From assembly GCA_024401495.1 (NCBI GenBank), contig JAKSKW010000006.1, forward strand, positions 1 through 64,000: a stretch of DNA of 64,000 nt, written 5' to 3'. Below are positions 32,391 through 41,335 of the stretch, one piece after another. The notes under the pieces are model-generated. The model did no database searches and had not been told where the DNA came from. It was given only the letters and a program-made list of their open reading frames with translations. Source of the stretch: Paludibacteraceae bacterium (GTDB taxonomy: Bacteria; Bacteroidota; Bacteroidia; Bacteroidales; Paludibacteraceae). The position numbers and the translations under genes were made by a program. The number at the start of each line of letters is the position of its first letter. Position 1 is the first letter of the stretch.

Positions 32391-34676
32391 TTACTTTACA
32401 TCAATTGAAGTGAGCGTACTCTTAATCAAATCCTGGATCTTATCTTTTTCTCCTACAATCCATACGATGTCACCAACACAGAATTGAGTGTGGATGTTAG
32501 GCGACATTGTTGTTTCTCCTTCGTGTTCAATTCCTACAACCAAACACTTAGCTTTATCTCGGATTCCAGACTCCACAATACTTTTTCCTTCAAGTGGCGA
32601 ACCAGTTTCTATTATCAACTGCTCCACACTGACCTCTTTCTTCTTAGGTGCCGTTTCGAGAGTAGGTTTTCCAAATATCTTTGCAACAGCTGTCAATTGA
32701 TCATCGGTACCAAGTACAAGGATTTTATCGCAAGGCAAGATTTTTTCCTTTCCACCGGGGATATTAATTCTTAACTCACCACGGATAATAGAAACAACGT
32801 GTACTCCACACACCTGACGCAGATTAAGTTCAATCAGTGTCTTGTCACAACATTCTGCATTCGCGTCGACAACAAAATCAGCCAAATGGAGATCGTGAGC
32901 TGATAAGCTTTTGGATAAGGCTGTACTCTCAAAAGCAGAAGTCTTTTGATCCATATTTCTACGCATCTCAATCTCACGAATATTGAGATTGTAGAAGAAC
33001 TTGCGCTCAAGCTTTATAGACCAATACTTGATCATTCTCGACTTGAATATCAAGTATAGAATTACCATGGCTAAGAATATGGATATTCCCATTGGTTTGT
33101 TTGACAAAACCCCTTTGCTAATCAACAAAGAAATGATCGTTACACCAACAACCAATCTCAGCAATGTCAAACCAGCCAACGGAGCCCAGTTGCTTCGGTT
33201 GACCTCAAACAAATATTTATACTCAGGAGAATGGTTCTTTTTCGCAATAATCGCACGTACAAGAGGCGACACAAGCAGAATGCTTAAGGCAGTCAAGACA
33301 ATATTAATCCAAAAGCCACCTGTCATCTCCGAAACTTTTGGGAAGATATAAGTCACAAATATAAGCATCAGCGCCGTACTTACCGAACCGTATATTCCCA
33401 CAATCTCAAGAATCTGAGTAAGGAGATTCCTCCACACTGCCATCACACCCTCAACCTCCTTCTTAGTCTGAGTACGCTCGATCATAGCCTTATACTTGTC
33501 TGGCAACTTCACATTGAGCCATTCCACCACAGGAATTGCCGATTTCATCATAAACGGAGTGATGAATATTGTTACCACCGAAACAGCCACAATGACAGGA
33601 TAAAGGAATTCGTCACATAATCCTAATTGAGTACCAAGCAAAGCCACGATAAACGCGAACTCACCGACCTGAGTCAAACTGAATCCACATTGGATGGCGG
33701 TTCGTAGCGTCGAGCCCGCAAAAAGGATTCCCGTCGTGCCCAAACATACCTGGCCGATTACCACAGACATTGAAATAGCAAGTATCTCTTTCCAATACTC
33801 CACAAGGATTGCCGGATCTATCATCATACCCACCGACACAAAGAACACAGCTCCAAAAAAGTCCTTAATTGGAGTCATCACCTTTGTTATTCTCTCCGCC
33901 TCTATCGTCTCAGCAAGTATCGAGCCCATCACAAAAGCACCAAACTCCTCGCTGAATCCGACTGAAGACGCGAAATAAACCATTCCTAAGCATAGTCCTA
34001 CAGCCACAATTAGAAGCGTCTCATCATTTAAGAAATTCTTTGCTCTTTTAAGTATCGACGGAATAAAGAAGATTCCGATTACAAGCCAAATGATTAGGAA
34101 GAAAACCAAACGAAGGATAGCGAAGATGAATTCTGTACCCTCAAACTCTTGTCCGGCCGCAATAGTAGGCAACAACACCATTATCACGATAGCAGCCAAA
34201 TCCTCAAAAATCAACACTCCAAGCACCACGCTGGCAAAACGATGGTTACGCAAGTCAAGGTCATCAAGAGCTTTAAGGATAATCGTTGTTGAGCTCATAC
34301 ATATCATACAACCAAGCATCGCACTGTTGGAGACATTCCATCCCAACAGATTTCCTACTCCAAGACCAACCAATATCATTCCGGGGATTATTATAGTGGA
34401 GGCCAGCAATGCACTTTTTCCCACCTTGGCAACCTTACGGAAACTAAATTCAAGTCCAAGGGCGAACAAAAGGAAAATCACACCGATTTTAGCCCACACC
34501 TCAACATCCGCGTCACCGATAATATCTGGAGCAAAGACAAACTGTTTGCTGACCAAAAAACCAGCAACAATATAGCCAAGAATGATTGGTTGCTTCAACC
34601 ATTTGAAAATAATGGTAGAAATGCCAGCCACAATCATTATGAGCGCCAAATCAGTTATGATAGTAGGAATACCCAT
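32391..34676 (-). CDS. CPA2-family cation:proton antiporter with TrkA domain (KefB-like)
   Basis: 761 residues. The Na+/H+ exchanger domain (about 1-390) has twelve or so helices with FLLFALGLEFSFRKV and EEFGAFVMGSILAET. A second hydrophobic block follows (about 420-540), then two soluble TrkA-C type regulatory domains (about 590-665 and 670-757). Such proteins exchange K+ or Na+ for H+. Larger than KefB/C because of the middle membrane segment. It begins with a minus-strand promoter near 34707. Confidence 0.9.
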   Translation of the reverse strand: MGIPTIITDLALIMIVAGISTIIFKWLKQPIILGYIVAGFLVSKQFVFAPDIIGDADVEVWAKIGVIFLLFALGLEFSFRKVAKVGKSALLASTIIIPGMILVGLGVGNLLGWNVSNSAMLGCMICMSSTTIILKALDDLDLRNHRFASVVLGVLIFEDLAAIVIMVLLPTIAAGQEFEGTEFIFAILRLVFFLIIWLVIGIFFIPSILKRAKNFLNDETLLIVAVGLCLGMVYFASSVGFSEEFGAFVMGSILAETIEAERITKVMTPIKDFFGAVFFVSVGMMIDPAILVEYWKEILAISMSVVIGQVCLGTTGILFAGSTLRTAIQCGFSLTQVGEFAFIVALLGTQLGLCDEFLYPVIVAVSVVTIFITPFMMKSAIPVVEWLNVKLPDKYKAMIERTQTKKEVEGVMAVWRNLLTQILEIVGIYGSVSTALMLIFVTYIFPKVSEMTGGFWINIVLTALSILLVSPLVRAIIAKKNHSPEYKYLFEVNRSNWAPLAGLTLLRLVVGVTIISLLISKGVLSNKPMGISIFLAMVILYLIFKSRMIKYWSIKLERKFFYNLNIREIEMRRNMDQKTSAFESTALSKSLSAHDLHLADFVVDANAECCDKTLIELNLRQVCGVHVVSIIRGELRINIPGGKEKILPCDKILVLGTDDQLTAVAKIFGKPTLETAPKKKEVSVEQLIIETGSPLEGKSIVESGIRDKAKCLVVGIEHEGETTMSPNIHTQFCVGDIVWIVGEKDKIQDLIKSTLTSIDVK

Positions 34677-34706
34677 TTATTTGTCCCTAAAATTCAATAT
34701 ATGATA

Positions 34707-34739
34707 CAAAAATAAGCTTTTTTACCTTACTAATACAAT
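34707..34739 (-). promoter_or_regulatory. Promoter for the antiporter-rnhB unit
   Basis: Minus-strand -7 TATTTTTG (34707-34714); -33 ATTG (34736-34739) at 21-nt spacing. Confidence 0.5.
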
Positions 34740-34779
34740 TAAAGTTTGTTAATATATCGAAATGTTAAATTTAAAATTT

Positions 34780-34787
34780 TACTTTTG
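34780..34787 (+). promoter_or_regulatory. -7 box for rprX
   Basis: TACTTTTG at 34780-34787, 20 bp before the start codon of rprX at 34808. The -33 box is weak. Confidence 0.45.
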
Positions 34788-34807
34788 ATTAAAACTTTAA
34801 GGAGAGG

Positions 34808-36334
34808 ATGAGAAAAAGTCTCGGGATAGTGTGTTTGATAGGAATCATGGCAATCGCGTTTATCGGGTTGCTCGTGCTTCAGTCGTCGTATATCAAGATG
34901 ACTGCAGACATGAGAGAAGACCAGTTCAACGAGAACGTCCGCTTATGTTTGTTCCGTATCGCACGTATTCTTGAGGAGGAGGAGACAACACGATTCATGG
35001 CCGAGAACATCGAGTCTGAGTTGAGAGAAAAAGACACCACTCAAATTAACTTTTTCCCAAACAATCAGGAAAAATTACAAGCGATCATTAAAATCAACGA
35101 GTTTAACGCTAACAGCGACCAGAGCTGCACACGTATAAAGCCAAAGGTTTACTTACAGACAGCAAGTGGAAAGAACTCTTTGCAAGGTACTTCTCACCTA
35201 CTTCAGAAAAAATTGAGAGACCGATTCAACCAAGAGCGACAGTTTCTCGACAACGTATTGCTGCGCCTGTTGGGAGAGAACTATTCACGTCACATCTCAG
35301 AGCGTATTGATTTCAATCATCTGCAAGAGTTGCTTGACAAAGAAATGCAGCAACGTGGGCTTGATTTGCCACATTTCGTAGCGGTTTATTCAAGCGACGG
35401 AGTCGAGGTGTACAGTTCAAATGGATTCAAATCGGACAATGCTGACAACACGTATAGCCAGCCATTGTTTATCAATGATCCATACCCTACCGGCAACTAT
35501 ATGAAGGTTTATTTCCCGACTAGAAACAAATACGTCTACAATACCATCAGACTAGTTTTGCCGACAACTGTCATTTTCTTCCTGCTTTTGCTTACATTCA
35601 TCACGTCGCTTGTGATGATCTCAAGAGAGAAGAGATTGACACAGATGCGTACCGACTTCATGAACAACATGACACATGAGTTGAAGACGCCGGTATCATC
35701 CATCTCATTGGCATCACAGATGTTGGCCGACGAGAGTGTCCCGAAAACACCACGTATGTTAGCCCACCTTGGTAAGACAATCAACGATGAGACTCAACGT
35801 TTGTCACAACAGATTGAGAAGGTGTTGCAGATGTCAATTTTGGAGAAAGAAAGTTCAGCGCTTAAACTAAAAGAGATAGATGTCAACGAATTGGTAGCAA
35901 AAGTGACCACCAACTTTATGATTAAAGTCAAAGACAAAGGTGGAGATATAGAAACCTCACTTGAGGCGATTTACCCGTTCATTTTGGCAGACGAAGTGCA
36001 TTTTACTAACATCATCTACAATTTGATGGACAATGCACTTAAATATACAGAAGCGATACCACACCTGAAGGTCAGCACTATGGAAGACGAGAAACACGTC
36101 ATCATCACTGTGAAAGACAATGGTATCGGTATCAAGCCGGAAGATAAGGAGAAAATCTTCGACAAGTTCTTCCGAGTCTCTACAGGAAATGTACATAATG
36201 TAAAAGGATTCGGTCTTGGTTTGGCTTATGTCAAGAAGGTTGTTACCGACCATAAAGGAACAATCACTTGCGACAGCGAATTCGGAGTAGGAACAACATT
36301 CACTATCTCCATACCGAAGACTGAGGACAAATAA
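34808..36334 (+). CDS. rprX: Sensor histidine kinase RprX
   Basis: 508 residues. Transmembrane helices near 4-25 and 245-270 bracket a periplasmic sensor region. The HisKA box is MNNMTHELKTPVSS with phospho-acceptor His290. The ATPase domain has IIYNLMDNALKY (N box), DNGIGIKPEDKEKIFDKFFR (G1/F) and GFGLGLAYVKKVV (G2). Gene order and match to RprX of Bacteroides support the name. It phosphorylates the RprY-type regulator encoded 32 bp downstream. Confidence 0.9.
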   Translation: MRKSLGIVCLIGIMAIAFIGLLVLQSSYIKMTADMREDQFNENVRLCLFRIARILEEEETTRFMAENIESELREKDTTQINFFPNNQEKLQAIIKINEFNANSDQSCTRIKPKVYLQTASGKNSLQGTSHLLQKKLRDRFNQERQFLDNVLLRLLGENYSRHISERIDFNHLQELLDKEMQQRGLDLPHFVAVYSSDGVEVYSSNGFKSDNADNTYSQPLFINDPYPTGNYMKVYFPTRNKYVYNTIRLVLPTTVIFFLLLLTFITSLVMISREKRLTQMRTDFMNNMTHELKTPVSSISLASQMLADESVPKTPRMLAHLGKTINDETQRLSQQIEKVLQMSILEKESSALKLKEIDVNELVAKVTTNFMIKVKDKGGDIETSLEAIYPFILADEVHFTNIIYNLMDNALKYTEAIPHLKVSTMEDEKHVIITVKDNGIGIKPEDKEKIFDKFFRVSTGNVHNVKGFGLGLAYVKKVVTDHKGTITCDSEFGVGTTFTISIPKTEDK

Positions 36335-36366
36335 TGAAAAGAGTATTAACGTAATAAATTACGATT

Positions 36367-37074
36367 ATGAGCGACAAGAAAAACAGCACTAGAATTCTTC
36401 TTTGTGAAGATGACGAGAACCTTGGTTTGCTTCTTTGTGAATACTTGGAGGCTAAGGGTTATGATGTAGTTTTGAAGAAGGACGGTGCCGCCGGTTTCCA
36501 GGCATTTTCAGAACAGTACTTTGATATTTGTGTGCTTGACGTGATGATGCCGATCAAGGACGGATTCACTATGGCAAAGGAGATCAGAGCAACAAACACT
36601 ACTGTGCCTATTATCTTCCTTACAGCAAAGACATTGAAGGAGGATATCTTGGAAGGATTCCATATCGGTGCCGACGACTATATCACAAAGCCGTTCAGCA
36701 TGGAAGAGCTACTTCTTCGTATTGAGGCAGTGTTGCGCCGAGCAGGAGCAAAGCGCCCTACAGAAGATGCCACATACAAGTTTGGCAAGTTCCTTTTCGA
36801 CACAAACAAACAGACTCTAACAATCAACGGTGTTGAAGATAAGTTGACTACAAAGGAAAGCGACTTGCTTGCACTACTTTGTGCTAACTCAAACGAGATT
36901 CTTGAGCGAAACATGGCATTGAAGACAATCTGGGAAGAGGACAGCTACTTCAACGCAAGAAGCATGGACGTTTACATCACAAAGTTGAGAAAACGTTTGA
37001 AGGATGACCCAGAGGTTGAGATCATCAACGTTCACGGTAAAGGATATAAACTTGTTTTCCCACAGAACAGTTGA
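36367..37074 (+). CDS. rprY: Response regulator RprY (OmpR family)
   Basis: 235 residues. The receiver domain has acidic pair Asp15-Asp16, phospho-acceptor Asp58 (CVLDVMMP), a Thr in FLTAKT and Lys in YITKPF. A winged-helix output domain follows (about 135-232) with LTTKESDLLALLCAN and SMDVYITKLRKRLKDDP and ending INVHGKGYKLVF. The B. fragilis homologue regulates stress and Na+/redox genes, as I recall. It ends before a hairpin terminator. Confidence 0.92.
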   Translation: MSDKKNSTRILLCEDDENLGLLLCEYLEAKGYDVVLKKDGAAGFQAFSEQYFDICVLDVMMPIKDGFTMAKEIRATNTTVPIIFLTAKTLKEDILEGFHIGADDYITKPFSMEELLLRIEAVLRRAGAKRPTEDATYKFGKFLFDTNKQTLTINGVEDKLTTKESDLLALLCANSNEILERNMALKTIWEEDSYFNARSMDVYITKLRKRLKDDPEVEIINVHGKGYKLVFPQNS

Positions 37075-37094
37075 TTTTAATCCAAACATATTGA

Positions 37095-37120
37095 AAAAGA
37101 CGGTGGCAACGCCGTCTTTT
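37095..37120 (+). terminator. Terminator after rprY
   Basis: 9-bp stem AAAAGACGG/CCGTCTTTT with an 8-nt loop and a downstream T-run, 20 bp after the rprY stop. Confidence 0.8.
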
Positions 37121-37155
37121 CAAGTTTTATAACGATATAGTAGACTCACACATAA

Positions 37156-37890
37156 GTGGAATACGTTCTTTTGATACTTTGTGCTTGCGGTGCCGGATTT
37201 GTGCAACGTACAGCAGGTTTTGGATTCGGAATCTTTCTGATACCACTACTTCTCCTACTTGGAGTGATGGGTGGAGATTATAAAAGCATTGTTTCGCTAT
37301 CATCGATGATGGCAGCAACGTTAAGTTTGGTAACTGTATTCAATCTACGCAAATCGCTTAATTGGAGATACATTTGGCCCCTATTAATCGTGTTTATGCC
37401 ATCTAGTGCGCTATTCTCATTCGTAATGTTTGGAACAGACGCGTCGTGGTTAAAAATCATTTTAGGCATTGCTTTGATTCTATTGTCAATCTATTTCACC
37501 TTTTTCAAAAAAGACGGAATAAAAATCAATCCCAACTGGTTTAACACCATTGGTTTGGGTAGCCTCAGCGGTCTGATGGGTGGACTATTTTCTATGCAAG
37601 GGCCTCCCGTCGTCTACTATTACCTTTCAACTCAAGAGACAAAAGACCAATACATGGCACAAACGCAGTGCTTTTTCCTTCTCGGCAATCTATGGATGAC
37701 GATGCTACGCGCAGGAGAAGGCATAATCACCACTGAAGTCGGCAAAAGCTATCTTATAGCCATCACCGGTTGCTTGTCTGGAATGTGGATTGGCGCTCGC
37801 GTCTACGATAAAATGAACAAAGATCTGCTCCTTAAGGTGATTTATATCTTTTTGGCATACAGCGGTGTGAGTATGATTATAACCCATTAG
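37156..37890 (+). CDS. TauE/SafE-family sulfite or organic-anion exporter
   Basis: 244 residues with about eight hydrophobic helices; starts at GTG (VEYVLLILCACGAGFVQR), since no ATG fits the first helix. The segment GLGSLSGLMGGLFSMQGPPVVYYYLS is the typical half-helix repeat of the family. Substrate not predictable. An ordinary membrane transporter in cluster with no obvious partner; the glycan genes start 55 bp later. Confidence 0.85.
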   Translation: MEYVLLILCACGAGFVQRTAGFGFGIFLIPLLLLLGVMGGDYKSIVSLSSMMAATLSLVTVFNLRKSLNWRYIWPLLIVFMPSSALFSFVMFGTDASWLKIILGIALILLSIYFTFFKKDGIKINPNWFNTIGLGSLSGLMGGLFSMQGPPVVYYYLSTQETKDQYMAQTQCFFLLGNLWMTMLRAGEGIITTEVGKSYLIAITGCLSGMWIGARVYDKMNKDLLLKVIYIFLAYSGVSMIITH

Positions 37891-37945
37891 TTGGATAATC
37901 AGAATTGTTAAACTATTTTTGTAGATAAGTAGTAAACACGACAAG

Positions 37946-38842
37946 ATGCAAAAGGAGTTGTCCATCATATACGTTAACTTCAACACTGCCGACCAGGTAA
38001 TGGCGTCAGTGGAAAGTGTGCGTCGTCATACTAAAGACATCAACTACGAAATCATTGTCGCAGACAACAATTCCCAAAACGACAACAACCTCCAATCTCT
38101 TATCGACGACGAGGATATAAAAGTCGTGAGATTGAATGACAACTACGGATTTGGCAAAGCTAACAATGCAGGTGTCAGAGAAGCCGCAGGAGAATATATA
38201 TTCCTGTTGAATCCCGACACTATATGTCAAGACAATTCTATCAAACTGCTTCTTGACAAGCTTAAAGTCGACTCAACGATCGGAATAATCAGTCCGAATC
38301 TCATAAATGCCGATTCAAAGCCCACTCACGCGTTCAGACGTGCTGGCGACGGAATTCTCACTGAACTTAACTTCGCATTGTTTGGATTGCCATACAAACT
38401 AATTTATGGCAGAAATTTCGAATACAACCACTCCGGCAAACAAATAGACGTGGCTTACGCATGTGGGGCAGCGATGATGATGAAGAGAGAGACGTTTGAT
38501 AAAGTCGGAGGATTCGACGAGAATTTCTTCATGTACTATGAAGACCAGGATCTTTGCAACAGAATAAAGAAAACTGGGTTGAGAATCGTCAACGAACCAC
38601 AAGCTGTAATTCAGCACTTGGAAGGTACAAGTATCAGCGTCAACGCAAAAAGAGAAAACTTCATCATGCAGAGTCGAAAGAAATACTTCTTGAAGACAAT
38701 GCCTGAATGGCACTACAAAGTGGCAAATATATTGACAAAAAGTCTCCTTTTCATCGGAGAAATAGCATATAAATTGTGTGGCAAAAAAGAGTTGGCTGAA
38801 AAATACTCTTGTCGCAGACAACTAATTTCAAAATATGAATAA
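37946..38842 (+). CDS. Glycosyltransferase family 2
   Basis: 298 residues. The GT-A fold is seen in IIYVNFNTADQVMASVESV (about 6-24), VADNNSQNDN, and GEYIFLLNPDT, where the D-x-D equivalent lies. A later segment FDENFFMYYEDQDLCNRIKKTG is typical of rhamnosyltransferase-like enzymes. It transfers a sugar to a surface polysaccharide or lipid acceptor; donor unknown. It overlaps the next gene by 8 bp, so both are translated together. Confidence 0.92.
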   Translation: MQKELSIIYVNFNTADQVMASVESVRRHTKDINYEIIVADNNSQNDNNLQSLIDDEDIKVVRLNDNYGFGKANNAGVREAAGEYIFLLNPDTICQDNSIKLLLDKLKVDSTIGIISPNLINADSKPTHAFRRAGDGILTELNFALFGLPYKLIYGRNFEYNHSGKQIDVAYACGAAMMMKRETFDKVGGFDENFFMYYEDQDLCNRIKKTGLRIVNEPQAVIQHLEGTSISVNAKRENFIMQSRKKYFLKTMPEWHYKVANILTKSLLFIGEIAYKLCGKKELAEKYSCRRQLISKYE

Positions 38843-39881
38843 GACTCTATACATAAACGGTCTTTTTTTAGCACAGAAAGCGACCGGCGTGCAAGTTGTT
38901 TCTTATGAAATGTGTCAGGCATTGCATAAGTTGGGATGGCATGTCGTATGTTTCATGCCCGACGTCGATATAGAAGAAGGCTATAATCCAGACTTTGAAG
39001 TGGTAAAATTAGCTGGACACAAAGGCCATGTTTGGGAACAGACAACGTTGCGTCGACACCTAAAGAAAATTGGCAGTCCGCTATTCATCAACTTGTTCGG
39101 ACTTGGAGTCGTAGGATACAAGAATCAAATCATCACTATCCACGACATCGCATATAGCGTCAACAAAGAATGGTTCAGTTTCAGTTATCGCACAACTTAT
39201 AGTCTGCTACTACCTATTCTTGCTCGCCAGTCAAAACTCGTGATGACGGTGAGTGAATTTTCTAAGAGAGAGATAATTAAGGAATTCAACATACCATCGG
39301 ATAAAGTATTTATTTTTTCACCTGCTCCCAAATCACGTCCACGCACCGACGCGGAAGCAGGAGTTGATGGCAAATATGTGATCGCAGTGTCGAGCATGGA
39401 TCCACGCAAGAATTTCAAGACATTGGTGGAAGCCTATGCAAAACGTCCGGATGACGGAGTTAAGCTCATCGTAGTAGGTGGTGCGTCAAAGATATACGGA
39501 GACACGAACATCAGTAACACAGAGGACAGAATCAAGTTTCTTGGAAGAGTGTCCGACGAACGTTTGGAGGCATTGTACAGAGATGCGTCACTTTATGTCT
39601 GCACTTCACTTTATGAAGGATTCGGCATACCAGCATTAGAGGCTATGCAGTACGGATGTCCGGTAGCAGTGAGTGATATTGAGATCTTCCATGAAGTGCT
39701 TGGAGAGAACGCCGTCTACTTCAATCCGACAGACACGACCGACATCGCAGAGAAAATATCCATTGCTCTATCCAAAAACTACGACGAAAACGATAGAAAT
39801 GCTTTGATTGCTCATTCAAAGAAATACAATATGGATGTCTCAGCAGAAAAGTTGTCAAAGAAATTAGAAACCCTTCTTTAG
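38835..39881 (+). CDS. Glycosyltransferase family 4 (GT-B)
   Basis: 348 residues. The C-terminal nucleotide-sugar site holds the E-x7-E motif in LYEGFGIPALEAMQYGCPVAVS (about 255-275). N-terminal acceptor-side segments include ATGVQVVSYEMCQAL. Predicted cytoplasmic enzyme of surface glycan assembly. It ends in front of an M23 peptidase gene with its own promoter. Confidence 0.92.
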   Translation: MNKTLYINGLFLAQKATGVQVVSYEMCQALHKLGWHVVCFMPDVDIEEGYNPDFEVVKLAGHKGHVWEQTTLRRHLKKIGSPLFINLFGLGVVGYKNQIITIHDIAYSVNKEWFSFSYRTTYSLLLPILARQSKLVMTVSEFSKREIIKEFNIPSDKVFIFSPAPKSRPRTDAEAGVDGKYVIAVSSMDPRKNFKTLVEAYAKRPDDGVKLIVVGGASKIYGDTNISNTEDRIKFLGRVSDERLEALYRDASLYVCTSLYEGFGIPALEAMQYGCPVAVSDIEIFHEVLGENAVYFNPTDTTDIAEKISIALSKNYDENDRNALIAHSKKYNMDVSAEKLSKKLETLL

Positions 39882-39920
39882 AAAAGTGCCAAAAAACACA
39901 TTTTTTTGGAATAAAAGTGC

Positions 39921-39928
39921 TACTTTTG
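39921..39928 (+). promoter_or_regulatory. -7 box for the M23 peptidase gene
   Basis: TACTTTTG at 39921-39928. A TTTG at 39905-39908 is only 12 nt upstream, closer than the usual 19-21 nt. Confidence 0.4.
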
Positions 39929-39974
39929 CGTGCTGTTTTACATGTGATATTCTTTTTTCTTTGATAAAGCGAAA

Positions 39975-41327
39975 ATGACAACTGAGAAAACTGGTTTCTG
40001 CAGGAGATTGTGTACGATTATAGAAGCGACGTTCGCCCTATCATCGTTTTTTCGCATATACAATAGACTATCAACCACAAAGATTATCCCCACATTATTC
40101 TTGACGCTTCTATTTTCAATGATATCATGCACAGATCATAAGCCTGTCATTGAAATAAACGAAATCAACAAGACATCAGAGGACACAATAGCAACAAACA
40201 AGCCAGTAGAACGAGTCCATCAGACAATCTATGGAATTGACGTCGACACATTATATCACGAAAAAATCACAATCAAGCGAGGCGAAAATCTGTCGGACAT
40301 TCTTTCTCGTTGTGATTTAGACCGTAAAACCATCTCAAAATGTGAGTCTGCAATCAGCAAAGTGTTTGATTTAAGGAAAGTCCGCGCAGGCAATAAGTAT
40401 TGTCTGGTCACATGTCAGGATTCAGCACACACACTACGACATTTTATCTATGAAATCAGCTCGGTTGAATATTTTGTATTGTCCATTAACGATGAGAATA
40501 TAACAGCCACAAAGAACAAACATAAAGTTGTAGAAAAAGAAAGAGTTGCAGAAGGAGTAATCGAGACATCGCTCTGGAATGCAGTTGTAGGCCAGGGATT
40601 ACAATGGGAATTAGCAATGAAATTGTCAGATATTTACGCATGGAACATCGATTTCTTCGGACTTCAGAAAGGAGACATGTTCAAGGCAAAATATACTGAA
40701 CGATGGGTTGACACCACTTTTGTTGGAATAGATTCTATAAAATGTGCTATGTTCTACCATGACAATCGTGAATATCATGCAATACCATTTGATATTGATG
40801 GCAAGACGGAATATTTTGACTACGACGGTAACAGTCTTCGTAAAGCATTCCTTAAAGCACCGTTGAAATACTCACGCATAAGTTCAAGGTTTACCCACGC
40901 ACGTTTCCATCCAGTGTTGAAGATAGTACGTCCTCACCACGGAGTCGATTATGCTGCGCCTAAGGGCACACCAGTGATGAGCATTGGAGACGGAAAAGTT
41001 GTAGCAAAAGGTTGGGATACCAAAGGTGGAGGCAACTACATCAAAATCCAGCACAACTCCATTTACAGTACCGTCTACATGCATCTGAACGGTTTTGCCA
41101 AAGGTATTTCCCAGGGCAGCAGTGTAAGACAGAGTGATCTTATTGGTTACGTAGGAAGCACAGGCACATCAACTGGTCCGCATCTTGACTTTAGAGTCTA
41201 CAAGAACGGAACTCCGATAGACCCGCTAAAAATGGAAAGTCCTTCAGTAGAGCCAATTCCATCAGACAGCATGGCTAAATTCACAGTCAAAAGAAATTCT
41301 CTGTTAGGAGATTTAAGAGTAGATTAA
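39975..41327 (+). CDS. M23-family metallopeptidase lipoprotein (LytM domain)
   Basis: 450 residues. A cytoplasmic-looking N-terminal stretch (1-35) precedes a hydrophobic segment ending FSMISC, a likely lipobox with Cys52. LysM-like/OapA-like beta segments lead to the LytM domain (about 310-415). Zinc motif HxxxD is H321-x3-D325 (HHGVDYAAP), YMH at 369-370 matches the catalytic His, but the second motif reads HLD (403-405) instead of HxH. A peptidoglycan DD-endopeptidase is expected; Asp may replace the third zinc ligand. It lies among glycan genes, followed after 8 bp by the ligase-like gene. Confidence 0.88.
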   Translation: MTTEKTGFCRRLCTIIEATFALSSFFRIYNRLSTTKIIPTLFLTLLFSMISCTDHKPVIEINEINKTSEDTIATNKPVERVHQTIYGIDVDTLYHEKITIKRGENLSDILSRCDLDRKTISKCESAISKVFDLRKVRAGNKYCLVTCQDSAHTLRHFIYEISSVEYFVLSINDENITATKNKHKVVEKERVAEGVIETSLWNAVVGQGLQWELAMKLSDIYAWNIDFFGLQKGDMFKAKYTERWVDTTFVGIDSIKCAMFYHDNREYHAIPFDIDGKTEYFDYDGNSLRKAFLKAPLKYSRISSRFTHARFHPVLKIVRPHHGVDYAAPKGTPVMSIGDGKVVAKGWDTKGGGNYIKIQHNSIYSTVYMHLNGFAKGISQGSSVRQSDLIGYVGSTGTSTGPHLDFRVYKNGTPIDPLKMESPSVEPIPSDSMAKFTVKRNSLLGDLRVD

Positions 41328-41335
41328 AAAGAGAA

